DNA from: DATKDF01 sp035512795 | Lineage (GTDB): Bacteria; Acidobacteriota; Vicinamibacteria; Vicinamibacterales; SCN-69-37 | DNA length: 17,908 nucleotides | Assembly (NCBI GenBank): GCA_035512795.1 | Contig: DATKDF010000097.1 | Location: 1 to 17,908 of the forward strand | Direction of reading: 5' to 3' | In this document: positions 7,778 through 16,300 of the stretch, in pieces | Numbering within the stretch: position 1 is the stretch's first letter | How the letters are laid out: each line of letters begins with the position of its first letter | The notes under the pieces: generated by a model | What the model was told of the DNA's origin: nothing | Databases searched by the model: none | The model's input: only the letters and a program-made list of their open reading frames with translations | Program-made: the position numbers and the translations under genes

Positions 7778-10700
7778 ATGGCCAACCGACTCTCCCGTCC
7801 CCTCGAACAGCTTCGCGAGCACTACGATGTCGTTGTCATCGGTTCGGGCTACGGTGGCGGTGTGGCCGCGTCGCGCCTGTCGCGCGCCGGGCGATCCGTG
7901 TGCCTGCTCGAGCGCGGCGAGGAGCGGCAACCGGGCGAGTACCCGGACACACTGACCGAGGCGGCCGAGCAGATGCAGGCCGACACGGCCGAGGGCACGA
8001 TCGGGTCCAGGACCGGTCTCTACAACTTCCACCTCAATCGCGACATCAACGTGCTCGTCGGCTGCGGACTGGGCGGCACGTCGCTCATCAATGCGAACGT
8101 GTCGCTGCCGCCCGACCCGCGCGTGTTCGACGATCCCCGCTGGCCGACCGCCATCCGCGACGACCTGGCCGGCGGGGTCGCGGCCGGCGTCGAGCGCGCA
8201 CGCGAGATGCTGCGGCCGCAGGAGTACCCGGCCGACTGGCCCGCGCTCGCCAAGCTCGAGGCGCAGGAGCGCGCGGCGGCCGCGCTCGGCCAGCCCGTGC
8301 GGCGGACGCCCATCAACGTGACGTTCGAGGACGGCGTCAACCATGTGGGCGTCGAGCAGAAGAAGTGCACCAACTGCGGCGACTGCGTGAGCGGCTGCAA
8401 CTACGGCGCCAAGAACACGACGCTCATGAACTACCTGCCCGATGCCGCCAACCACGGCACGGAGATCTTCTGCGGCGCGCGCGTGCAGCACGTGGAGAAG
8501 CAGAACGGCCGCTGGCTCGTCTGGTTCGAGCCGATGGATGCCTTCCGGCGGCGCTTCGACGCGCCGCTCCTCTCGGTCGCCGCCGACATGGTCGTCCTCG
8601 CCGCCGGCACGCTCGGCTCGACCGAGATCCTGCTGCGCTCGAAGGCGCACGGGCTGCCGCTCTCGAGCCAGGTCGGCGAGCGGTTCAGCGGCAATGGCGA
8701 CGTGCTGGCCTTTGCCTACGACACGGCCGATCCGATCAACGGCATCGGCTCCGGCCACAAGGACCCGGCGTCACTCCCGCCGGTCGGCCCCTGCATCACG
8801 ACCGTCATCGACCTGCGGCCGGCCGACGTCAACGACGGCATGATTGTCGAAGAAGGCAGCATTCCGGGCGCGCTCGGGCCGCTCCTCGGACCGACGTTTG
8901 CGGCCTTCTCGGCCAGGGGCGCGGCCTCGGGCCGGCTGAGCCAGCTCGTCACGCGCGCAAAGCTCCAGATCGAGTCGATGCTGCACGGCGCGCACGCCGG
9001 CTCGCTCGCGCACACGCAGACGTTTCTCGTCATGAGTCATGACGAGGCGCGCGGCCGGATGACGCTCGAGCACGACCGGCTGCGCATCACCTGGCCCGGC
9101 GTCGGCGAAGAGAAGGCCATCGTTTCGGCCAACGCCGAGCTCGCGGCCGTCGCCAAGGCCCTTGGCGGCGTGTTCGTCAGGAACCCGATCTGGTCCGAGC
9201 TGATGGGACACGAGGTCGTCAGCGTGCATCCGCTGGGCGGCTGCGTGATGGGTGAATCGGCCGACACAGGCGTCGTCAACCACAAGAGCCAGGTGTTCGC
9301 CGGGTCGTCGGGCCGCGAGGTCCATGACGGCCTGTACGTCTGCGACGGTGCCGTCGTCCCGCTCGCGCTCGGCGTCAATCCCCTGCTGACGATCTCGGCA
9401 CTCGCCGAGCGGTCGATGGCGCTCGCCGCGGCCGAACGCGGCTGGACGATCGACTACGCGCTGCCATCGAAGCCGCTGGGCATCGGAGCGCCTCCGAAAA
9501 CGGGCCTCCAGTTCACCGAGAAGATGGCCGGAGCGTTTTCCACGCTCGTCGCGACCGACTACGAGAGCGCGGCCGCACGCGGCAAGGCCGACGGATCGAC
9601 GTGCGCCTTCGTGCTGACCATAGTCTCCGAAGACCTGGAGACCATGCTCGACGACCCGACACATCCGGCGTCGATCTACGGCACGGTCGTCGCGCCGCAG
9701 ATCTCGCCCGATCCGATGACCGTGACCGACGGCACGTTCAACCTGTTCGTCGACAACCCCGACCAGGCGGCCGAGCGCAACATGCGGTACCGCATGACGC
9801 TGCGGACAACCGACGGCCGCACGCTCTACTTCGACGGGCACAAGACCATTGAACCGGGTTCGCTCCTGCGCATCTGGCCGGCCACGACGACGCTGTACAC
9901 GACCATCCACGACGGCGACAGCGACCAGGCGCCTGTCCTCGGCCGTGGCATCCTCCGCATCAAGGCGACCGACTTCGCCGTGCAGATGACGACGATGGAG
10001 GTGCGCAACGCACCATCGACGAAGGCGAAGTTCGAGGGCCTTGCGCGGTTCGGGAAGCTCTTCGCCGGCGTGCTCTGGGAGACCTACGGTGGCGTGGCGT
10101 CGGCACTCTTCGACCACGACGACCCGCCACCACCCCGGAAGAAGCGTCCACTGCAGGCGCCGGCGCCCGAGATCCACATGTTCAAGGCTGACGACGGCGT
10201 GGAGTTGCGCCTCGTGCGGTTCAAGGGCGGGTCGAAGGGCCCGATCGTCTGCGCGCCGGGCTTCAGCAACTCGACGCTGGCCTTCACGCTCGACACGGTG
10301 GAACCGAACTTCGCCGAGTTCTTCGCGGCGCACGAGTACGACACGTGGCTCTTTGACTACCGTGCGAGTCCGGCGCTGCCGGCCAGCCGTACGCAGTTCA
10401 CGCTCGACGACATCGCCCGGCGCGACTGGCCGGCGGCGATCAGGACCGTCCGGGAAGTCACGGGCGCGGCCGACGTCCAGATCGTCGGCCACTGCGTGGG
10501 GTCGCTCAGCACGTACATGGCCCTGCTCAGCGGCCTGACCGGCGTCCGCCAGTTCGTGTCGTCGCAGCTCACCCCGCACATCGATGTCGAGGCCATGGAC
10601 AAGTTCAAGGCCGGCATCCACCTGATCGAGACGCTGAAGGCACTGGGGATGCCGGGCGTCACGACCGGCAACGCGACGACGCCGATGCTGCGGCACGTCG

Positions 10701-11167
10701 ATCACCTGCTGGCGCTCTACCCGATGCCCGCCGAGTGGCGCGCGCTCGGCGGCGTCTCGCGCCGGATCTACGCCATCTACGGCCACGTCCTGAAACCGGA
10801 GAACCTCAACCAGGCCACCGTTGACGCGCTCGGCGACATCTTCGGCTTCGGCAACCTGACGGCCTTCTCGCAGATCACCGAACTGCTGCGCAAGGGTCAC
10901 CTCGTGGACGCGAACGGGAACGACACGTATCTGCCGCAGGTCGGCCGGCTGAAGCTGCCGATCGCGATCATCCACGGCGCCGACAACGTGTTCTTCTTCC
11001 CGAAGGGGTCCGAGCGGACCTACGAGTGGCTGCGCGCGGCCAACGGGACGGAGCTCTACTCCCGGCACGTGATTCCCGGCTACGCGCACCTCGACTGCTT
11101 CATCGGCGCGAACGCCGCGCGCGACGTCCTGCCGGTCGTGCTGGCCGAGCTCGAGAAGGGGAACTGA
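7778..11167 (+). CDS. GMC (cholesterol-oxidase-like) flavoprotein fused to a Cys-nucleophile alpha/beta hydrolase
   Basis: This is a 1129-residue protein with no signal peptide; the ATG has GAGG seven nt upstream. Residues 1-560 are a GMC oxidoreductase: the FAD-binding VVVIGSGYGGG (18-28), NVLVGCGLGGTSLINANV (91-108), the conserved HPLGGCVMG (484-492) with candidate catalytic H484, and GVNPLLTISALAER (532-545) with N534. Within it, C197, C200, C203 and C207 form C-x2-C-x2-C-x3-C, like an iron-sulfur ligand set. Residues about 570-780 are a beta-rich linker domain I cannot name. Residues about 800-1129 are an alpha/beta hydrolase whose nucleophile elbow is GHCVGS (C906), with probable acid D1069 (HGADN) and H1104 (GYAHLD). 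It probably oxidises an alcohol or sterol-like substrate and hydrolyses a linked or resulting bond. The frame runs unbroken through all parts. It heads an operon with the next two genes. Confidence 0.9.
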   Translation: MANRLSRPLEQLREHYDVVVIGSGYGGGVAASRLSRAGRSVCLLERGEERQPGEYPDTLTEAAEQMQADTAEGTIGSRTGLYNFHLNRDINVLVGCGLGGTSLINANVSLPPDPRVFDDPRWPTAIRDDLAGGVAAGVERAREMLRPQEYPADWPALAKLEAQERAAAALGQPVRRTPINVTFEDGVNHVGVEQKKCTNCGDCVSGCNYGAKNTTLMNYLPDAANHGTEIFCGARVQHVEKQNGRWLVWFEPMDAFRRRFDAPLLSVAADMVVLAAGTLGSTEILLRSKAHGLPLSSQVGERFSGNGDVLAFAYDTADPINGIGSGHKDPASLPPVGPCITTVIDLRPADVNDGMIVEEGSIPGALGPLLGPTFAAFSARGAASGRLSQLVTRAKLQIESMLHGAHAGSLAHTQTFLVMSHDEARGRMTLEHDRLRITWPGVGEEKAIVSANAELAAVAKALGGVFVRNPIWSELMGHEVVSVHPLGGCVMGESADTGVVNHKSQVFAGSSGREVHDGLYVCDGAVVPLALGVNPLLTISALAERSMALAAAERGWTIDYALPSKPLGIGAPPKTGLQFTEKMAGAFSTLVATDYESAAARGKADGSTCAFVLTIVSEDLETMLDDPTHPASIYGTVVAPQISPDPMTVTDGTFNLFVDNPDQAAERNMRYRMTLRTTDGRTLYFDGHKTIEPGSLLRIWPATTTLYTTIHDGDSDQAPVLGRGILRIKATDFAVQMTTMEVRNAPSTKAKFEGLARFGKLFAGVLWETYGGVASALFDHDDPPPPRKKRPLQAPAPEIHMFKADDGVELRLVRFKGGSKGPIVCAPGFSNSTLAFTLDTVEPNFAEFFAAHEYDTWLFDYRASPALPASRTQFTLDDIARRDWPAAIRTVREVTGAADVQIVGHCVGSLSTYMALLSGLTGVRQFVSSQLTPHIDVEAMDKFKAGIHLIETLKALGMPGVTTGNATTPMLRHVDHLLALYPMPAEWRALGGVSRRIYAIYGHVLKPENLNQATVDALGDIFGFGNLTAFSQITELLRKGHLVDANGNDTYLPQVGRLKLPIAIIHGADNVFFFPKGSERTYEWLRAANGTELYSRHVIPGYAHLDCFIGANAARDVLPVVLAELEKGN

Positions 11168-11169
11168 CG

Positions 11170-12576
11170 ATGGGTGCCACTCCCCTCGCCGAGATCCTCG
11201 GCTATCCGCTGCTCTCGGCGATCGCCGAGCGGCGCTCGCGGCGCATCGCGCGCGGCGTGTCGGTCGACGCGGGCGAACTGAGTCACAGGAGCACGAACCC
11301 TCCCGCGCCGCTCAGCCCACTCGAGGAAGCGATGCTACTCGTCGCCACCGGCACCACCGGCGTGGCGACGATGGATGGGCCGCTCGACATTCCGGGCGGC
11401 GGCAAGGAGCTGGGTACGCCGTACTTCCACTTCGCGGCGCGCGCGGCCAGCAGCCCCGACAACAGCCAGCCGACGCAGCTCTTCATGACCAACGACGAGG
11501 GCATCTACCTCATCCGGCGGCTGCACGGCCGCGAGGCGCTGGCCCTGGCGAAGGATTTGCCGCCGCGATGGGACGCCTGGTCCGAGGCCGACTGGATCGC
11601 GGCCGCCGCCACGGTCAAGGTGAAGCTGCACGACGGCCGGCTCGACTTCCCGCGCGAGTATCCGTACTACTTCGCCTGGAACAAGCAGACGTCGAACCGG
11701 CCCGGCACCACGATGTTCCTGCCCGTCACGGACGTGACACGGATGTACATCAACGGCCTGCTGAACATCCTGTCGGAGCCGGACGGGCAGCGGCCGATCT
11801 TCGTCGACGACTGGCAGGTGTTTCACCCACACACCATCGAGGACTGGGCCGGCTGGGCCGCCGAGCACCTGCACCTGACGGCGACAATCCCGTATCAGAT
11901 CATCGGCGGCGTGAAGGAGGCCCGGAGCGGGTTCGTCAATATCCACAACGTCGCCCCGCTCAGCATCGTCCGCTGCATGCTCGCGGACCACGAGGCGTAC
12001 TTCCTGCAGCAGAACCTCATGCTGGTGGCGCAGGCGATGGGCCTCGGCGCCTGGGTGCATGTCGCTCCGCAGGAGCCGTACCTCTTCAAGCGCGACGAGT
12101 CGAAGGGCTGGCGCGGGCTGGGATTCCGGTTCGAGACGCCGAAGAAGTCGTGGAGCCGGTGGCCGCCCGTGCCCGCCACCCAGCCGAACCCGGTGGGTAT
12201 CGACGGCGTGCTCGAGGGCTTCTGCCCGCCGTACGTCACGTCGATGGACGAGGCGGTCGACCGGCACCTGGAGCTGAAGTACCAGTCCTATGCCGACGCG
12301 CAGGTGTTCGGCCGCGGCTATCGAGACCCGGCGTCGAGCGTGTCGAAGTTCCAGGCTGATGCCGTGCGGTACTCTCCAGAGGTCATCGCCTACACCAAGG
12401 AGATCTGCAACTACATCGTGGACACGTACGACCGGTTCCCGGCGCACGTGGACGCGTGGCTCGTGCCCGGCACGTGGGTGCAGGTGTGTCATGTCGAGCT
12501 CGAGTACTACGACAAGTACTTCGCGCCCGGCCAGTACCGCCGGCAGGCCGAGCACGCGCGCATCTTCGGGGAGTAG
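11170..12576 (+). CDS. Unassigned 468-residue protein with nitroreductase-like motifs
   Basis: I do not recognise this protein with certainty. Its ATG lies 2 nt after the GMC stop codon, with GAAGGGG just upstream, so translation is coupled. The N-terminal LLSAIAERRSRRI (14-26) resembles the Arg-Arg-Ser motif that opens nitroreductase-fold FMN enzymes. SPDNSQPTQLFMTNDEGIYLI (95-115) and QNLMLVAQAMGLGAWVH (281-297) resemble that family's middle and late landmarks (the qNlLLAAralGLG type). The protein is about twice the length of an ordinary nitroreductase: it has a long insert (about 120-270) rich in aromatic residues and a C-terminal extension (about 300-468) with many Trp and Tyr. No signal peptide or membrane segment is seen. 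If the fold is right, it would be a second flavin redox enzyme acting with the GMC protein. A family of its own is the alternative. Confidence 0.75.
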   Translation: MGATPLAEILGYPLLSAIAERRSRRIARGVSVDAGELSHRSTNPPAPLSPLEEAMLLVATGTTGVATMDGPLDIPGGGKELGTPYFHFAARAASSPDNSQPTQLFMTNDEGIYLIRRLHGREALALAKDLPPRWDAWSEADWIAAAATVKVKLHDGRLDFPREYPYYFAWNKQTSNRPGTTMFLPVTDVTRMYINGLLNILSEPDGQRPIFVDDWQVFHPHTIEDWAGWAAEHLHLTATIPYQIIGGVKEARSGFVNIHNVAPLSIVRCMLADHEAYFLQQNLMLVAQAMGLGAWVHVAPQEPYLFKRDESKGWRGLGFRFETPKKSWSRWPPVPATQPNPVGIDGVLEGFCPPYVTSMDEAVDRHLELKYQSYADAQVFGRGYRDPASSVSKFQADAVRYSPEVIAYTKEICNYIVDTYDRFPAHVDAWLVPGTWVQVCHVELEYYDKYFAPGQYRRQAEHARIFGE

Positions 12577-12590
12577 GGGGGCGAGGCACC

Positions 12591-13235
12591 ATGCTGGCCG
12601 GCCACTACGCGCCCGCGTATCTGCTGCACGGCCGATATCCGCACGTGCCGCTGCTCGCGTTCTTTCTCGCCGTGCAGGCGCCCGACATCGTCTTCTTCAT
12701 CCTGGTGCCGCTCGGCATCGAGCACGTGGCGCTCGACCAGGCCGTGCGCGGGCCGCTCGGCATGGAGCTCCTGAAGATTCCCTACACGCACGCGTTCTCG
12801 CTGACCGTGCTCTACGCGGTGGTGATTGCGCTGGCGGGCACGGTCTGGCGTCACTGGCGCGTGGGCGTCGCGCTGGCGCTGGCCGTGTTCTCGCACTGGT
12901 GCCTCGACCTCATCGTGCACGAACCCGACCTGCCGCTGACGGTCGACGGCGCGACGCGCGTCGGCTTCGGCCTCTGGCGCTACGCGCTCCTGGCCTACCT
13001 GCTCGAGGTCGGGCTCGTCGTCGGCTCGGCGATCTGGCTGGGCCGGCGGCTTCCCTCTCCGCGCGCCCGCCGATGGCTCTACGCGGGCGCGGCCGTCCTC
13101 ACCGTGGTGCAGACGATCTACGTCATCCTGCCGCCGCCCGACACTGACGTCGCGCTGGCGATCCAGGCGGAGCTCACCTATCTGGTGGCCGCCGTGCTGG
13201 CGTGGGCGGTGGACCGGCAGGTGGCGCGGGGCTGA
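12591..13235 (+). CDS. Multi-pass membrane protein, YdjM/DUF457-like (putative membrane metal-dependent hydrolase)
   Basis: This 214-residue protein starts at an ATG 14 nt after the preceding stop, with a G-rich Shine-Dalgarno stretch ending GCGAGG. Hydrophobic segments are visible at about 18-42, 66-86, 91-108, 128-150, 165-181 and 195-208, so five or six membrane passes. Candidate metal-binding residues sit at membrane edges: H5, H13, PD (31-32), YTHAF (H67) and SHWCLDLIVHEPDLP (101-115; H102, D106, H110, D113). This His/Asp pattern is what is seen in the DUF457/YdjM group of inner-membrane proteins, long annotated as metal-dependent hydrolases though function is poorly established. It is the last gene of the GMC operon. 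It converges with the kinase gene, with 109 bp between them. Confidence 0.75.
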   Translation: MLAGHYAPAYLLHGRYPHVPLLAFFLAVQAPDIVFFILVPLGIEHVALDQAVRGPLGMELLKIPYTHAFSLTVLYAVVIALAGTVWRHWRVGVALALAVFSHWCLDLIVHEPDLPLTVDGATRVGFGLWRYALLAYLLEVGLVVGSAIWLGRRLPSPRARRWLYAGAAVLTVVQTIYVILPPPDTDVALAIQAELTYLVAAVLAWAVDRQVARG

Positions 13236-13344
13236 CGCACTACGCGAACAAACATCATGGTGTGGAGCGCGACGTCCGAGGGCCAGCTCCCGGAGGCCGG
13301 ACTGCGTCAAGCCAAGTGGCTTCTGGGGCCAGGCGGCTGATGTC
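13236..13344. other. Convergent intergenic gap with one small hairpin
   Basis: This 109-bp gap separates two genes that end towards each other. It holds a perfect 5-bp stem, AAGCC (13309-13313) and GGCTT (13318-13322), with an AAGT loop. No T-run follows on either strand, so it is at best a weak terminator. Nothing else is seen. Confidence 0.25.
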
Positions 13345-16300
13345 TCACACCCCGAACATCGCGAAGAACCGATCGGGATTGCGGATCCCCTGCCCGGCGG
13401 CCCACTCGTCGCTGGACTGCGCGAGCGCCCGTCCCTCGTCGCCGCCGAGCAGACACCCGCGGCGGCGGCGGGCGGCCATCGCATGCGGTACGAGTTCGTC
13501 GGCCGCGAACGTCCGCTCGCAGACGTCGAGTTCACGAAGCGCCGTCTCACGATCGCCTCGGATGGACGCAACCGAGGCGCGCAGGCCGTGCGCGAAGGCC
13601 GTGGCCAGCGGGGTGCCCTCGCGGTCGAGCGTCTGTGCGTCGCGCTCGGCATCAGCCAGCAGCCGCGCGCGCGCCGCCGCGTCCGACGTCTCCACGGCCG
13701 CCGCCGTCGCCGCGCGGCCGCGCAGGTCGTGCGCCTGCTCGCGCACAATCTGCACGCGCGTGATGAGTGACCCCTGGAGCACCGGCCAGGTTCGCTCCAC
13801 GCGCGCCATCGCCTCGGCGCCGCGGCCCTCATAGAGATCGATCTCCGTCTGCCCCACCCACTCGAAGTAGTGCTCGGTGTGGAAGCCGCGACGGCTCCAC
13901 GCGGCGATGCCCTCGTGGCACAGCGCGCGGGCTTCCACCGGGGCGTCAGCCACGAGCAGCGCGACGTTGGCGAGCCGCGATCGCAGCATCGTCGTGCCGA
14001 GCCGATCGCCGCGCTCCTGCGCCTCCTCGATGAGCCGCGGCACCCGCGCGCACATCGCCGCCACGTCACCCACCAGATACATCGTCCGCAGGCGATAGAG
14101 ATGACACGTGTCGAGATCCCACGCGACGCCCGTGCACTGCTCACGCAGGACCGTCTCGGCGCGCACCAGACGCTCGAGCCCCGCGCGCCAGCGGCCGCCC
14201 AGATACTCGGCCACACCGCAGGCCAGGTCGTTGTGCGCGACGATAAACGGATCGCCCGACTCGGCGGCCAGTGCATCGGCGCGCGCCATCAGCGCCTCGA
14301 CCTGCGCGCGGACCGGCAGGCCTTCGATCGCCGTCTGGCTCACCATGTTCGAACAGCCGAGCGCGATTCGCCGCGGCTCGCCGGCAGCCAGCGCCATGCG
14401 CAGATGCCGCGCGTGGAAGTACGCGCCCCGAATCGCATCGACGTTGGCGAGTCCGCTCGCGGCCGACCAGCAGGCATCGAGGCGACGGCGTGTCTCGGCC
14501 GGCACGCCCGACTCGTCGCGACGTGTGAAGTCGAGACCGCGCAAACGCAGCCGCAGGCGGTGATACAGCACACCCAGCAGCGCCCGGCGCGGCGTCGACG
14601 GAATACGCAGGCCAACGGCCTCGAGCACCGACCGCAACCGGTCGAGTCCCTCGTCGATGTGGCCGCTGATCAGGTACTGATGCGCCGCCTGACGAATCAG
14701 CTCCTGCGCGTCGTCGGGCGGGGCATCCTTCGCGGCCACGAGCAGCGCCTCGGCCGCGCGCGCACCACGGCCCGCCGACCCGAGCGCCTCGCCAAGCCGC
14801 TCGTGCAGGCGCCGGCGCTCGACCGGCTCGGCGGGCGGTACGAGCGCCAGCGCGCGTTCGATGAGGGCGGCCGAATGATCGAATGCCAGCGCCCGCATCG
14901 CCCGCTCGGCCGCCTCGATCAGGAGGGGTGCGGCTCGCTCGACCGCGCCGGCGCGCTCGAAATGAAACGCCCGCCGCTCGGGATCCGTGCCCGACGACGC
15001 CTCGAGCGCCTCGCCGATGCGCAGGTGAAGCGCTGGCGCCTCGACGGCGGAAATCGAGGCCGTGACGACCTCGCGAATCCGGTCGTGATACGGCGCCACG
15101 CGGCGCCAGCGGATCTCTCCAGTGCCACGAATCAGGCGGGCCGACCGCAGGAGGGCTACGGCCCGTTCGTCGACGTCGGACATGCCCGCCGCCGCCGACG
15201 CCAGCGGCACTTCGATCGGGTGGCCGGACAGCGCGATGACCGCCAGCAGGCGCTGCGCCTCGGCCGGCAACGTGCCGACCCGCGCAGCAATCACGTCGTC
15301 GAGGCTCGACGGCCCGGCGCCGGACCGCGCGGTCCCGCCGTGACCGATGTGCCGGGCAAGCTCGGCGATGAACAGCGGATTGCCGGCCGACTCGGCAGCC
15401 ACTTCGTCGATCACGTGGCGGCCCGCCGCCGACGTCGAATCGGACCGGACGAGCAACGACGCCAGTTGCCGCGCGTCGTCGGGCGGCAGGTCCTCGAGCG
15501 GCAGGTCGCGCCGGTCGAGACCCGGCATCTGTTCAACCAGGCGCGCGAACTCCTGCAGCATCGCTGACGTCGCCGCCTCGCGCGCGCGAAACGTCAGGAT
15601 CAGGAGGAGCGCCGGCGGATCCGGCGGCCGGAGCAGCTCGGCCAGGAGCGCGGCCGAGTCCACATCGCCCCACTGGACGTCGTCGAGCACGAGGACGAGC
15701 GGCTGGCGATCGGTGAGCCGGCCGAGAAGTTCACGAAGCGCCGAGAAGCCTCGGCCGCGCTGCTCCTGCGCGTCGAGCACGTCGGCGCCGCGCCGTGGCG
15801 CCCGCGCGAAGGCGCCCACGCTCCCGAGGACCGGAAAGAGCCGCGTGAGCGCCTCCGCATCACGGGGTAGGAGCGCCGCGGCCTGCTCGACCGGCAGCTG
15901 CTGGAGATATCGGCTGAGGGCATCGAGCGCGCTGTCGACGGCCTTGTAGGGCACCGACTCGGTTTCGTAGCAGCGTCCCGCGAGGACGACGGCGCCGCTC
16001 GTGCGCGCGCGCACGCGTTCGAGGAACTGGCGGGCGAGCGAGCTCTTGCCGACGCCAGGGGCGCCGGAGATGGACACGACGACCGGACGCCGCGAGTCGA
16101 GCGTGGCCGCGAACGCGTCGTCGAGCACCGAGAGCTCGCCCGCGCGGCCGACGAACACGCGCGAGCGGCCGGGCGCGGCGGCGGGCACGCCAACACCCGC
16201 CGAGCCGAGCCGCGCCAGCACGTCGGCCGAAGCCGGGCGTACCACGGGATCGCGCTCCAGCAGGTCCGTGCAGAGCGCGTCCAGATCGTCGGGCACGCCG

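Noticed and set aside
8771..11089. A 772-codon minus-strand frame opposite the GMC fusion
   Set aside because: It shows no domain and low-complexity Arg/Val/Asp composition. The plus frame holds a complete flavoprotein and hydrolase, so this is its shadow.
13309..13322. AAGCC/GGCTT hairpin as an intrinsic terminator
   Set aside because: The stem is five base pairs and no T-run follows on either strand.
12507..14276. A 589-codon minus-strand frame spanning the membrane protein and the kinase C-terminus
   Set aside because: It overlaps two real genes in other frames and has Arg/Ser/Ala-biased composition without motifs.
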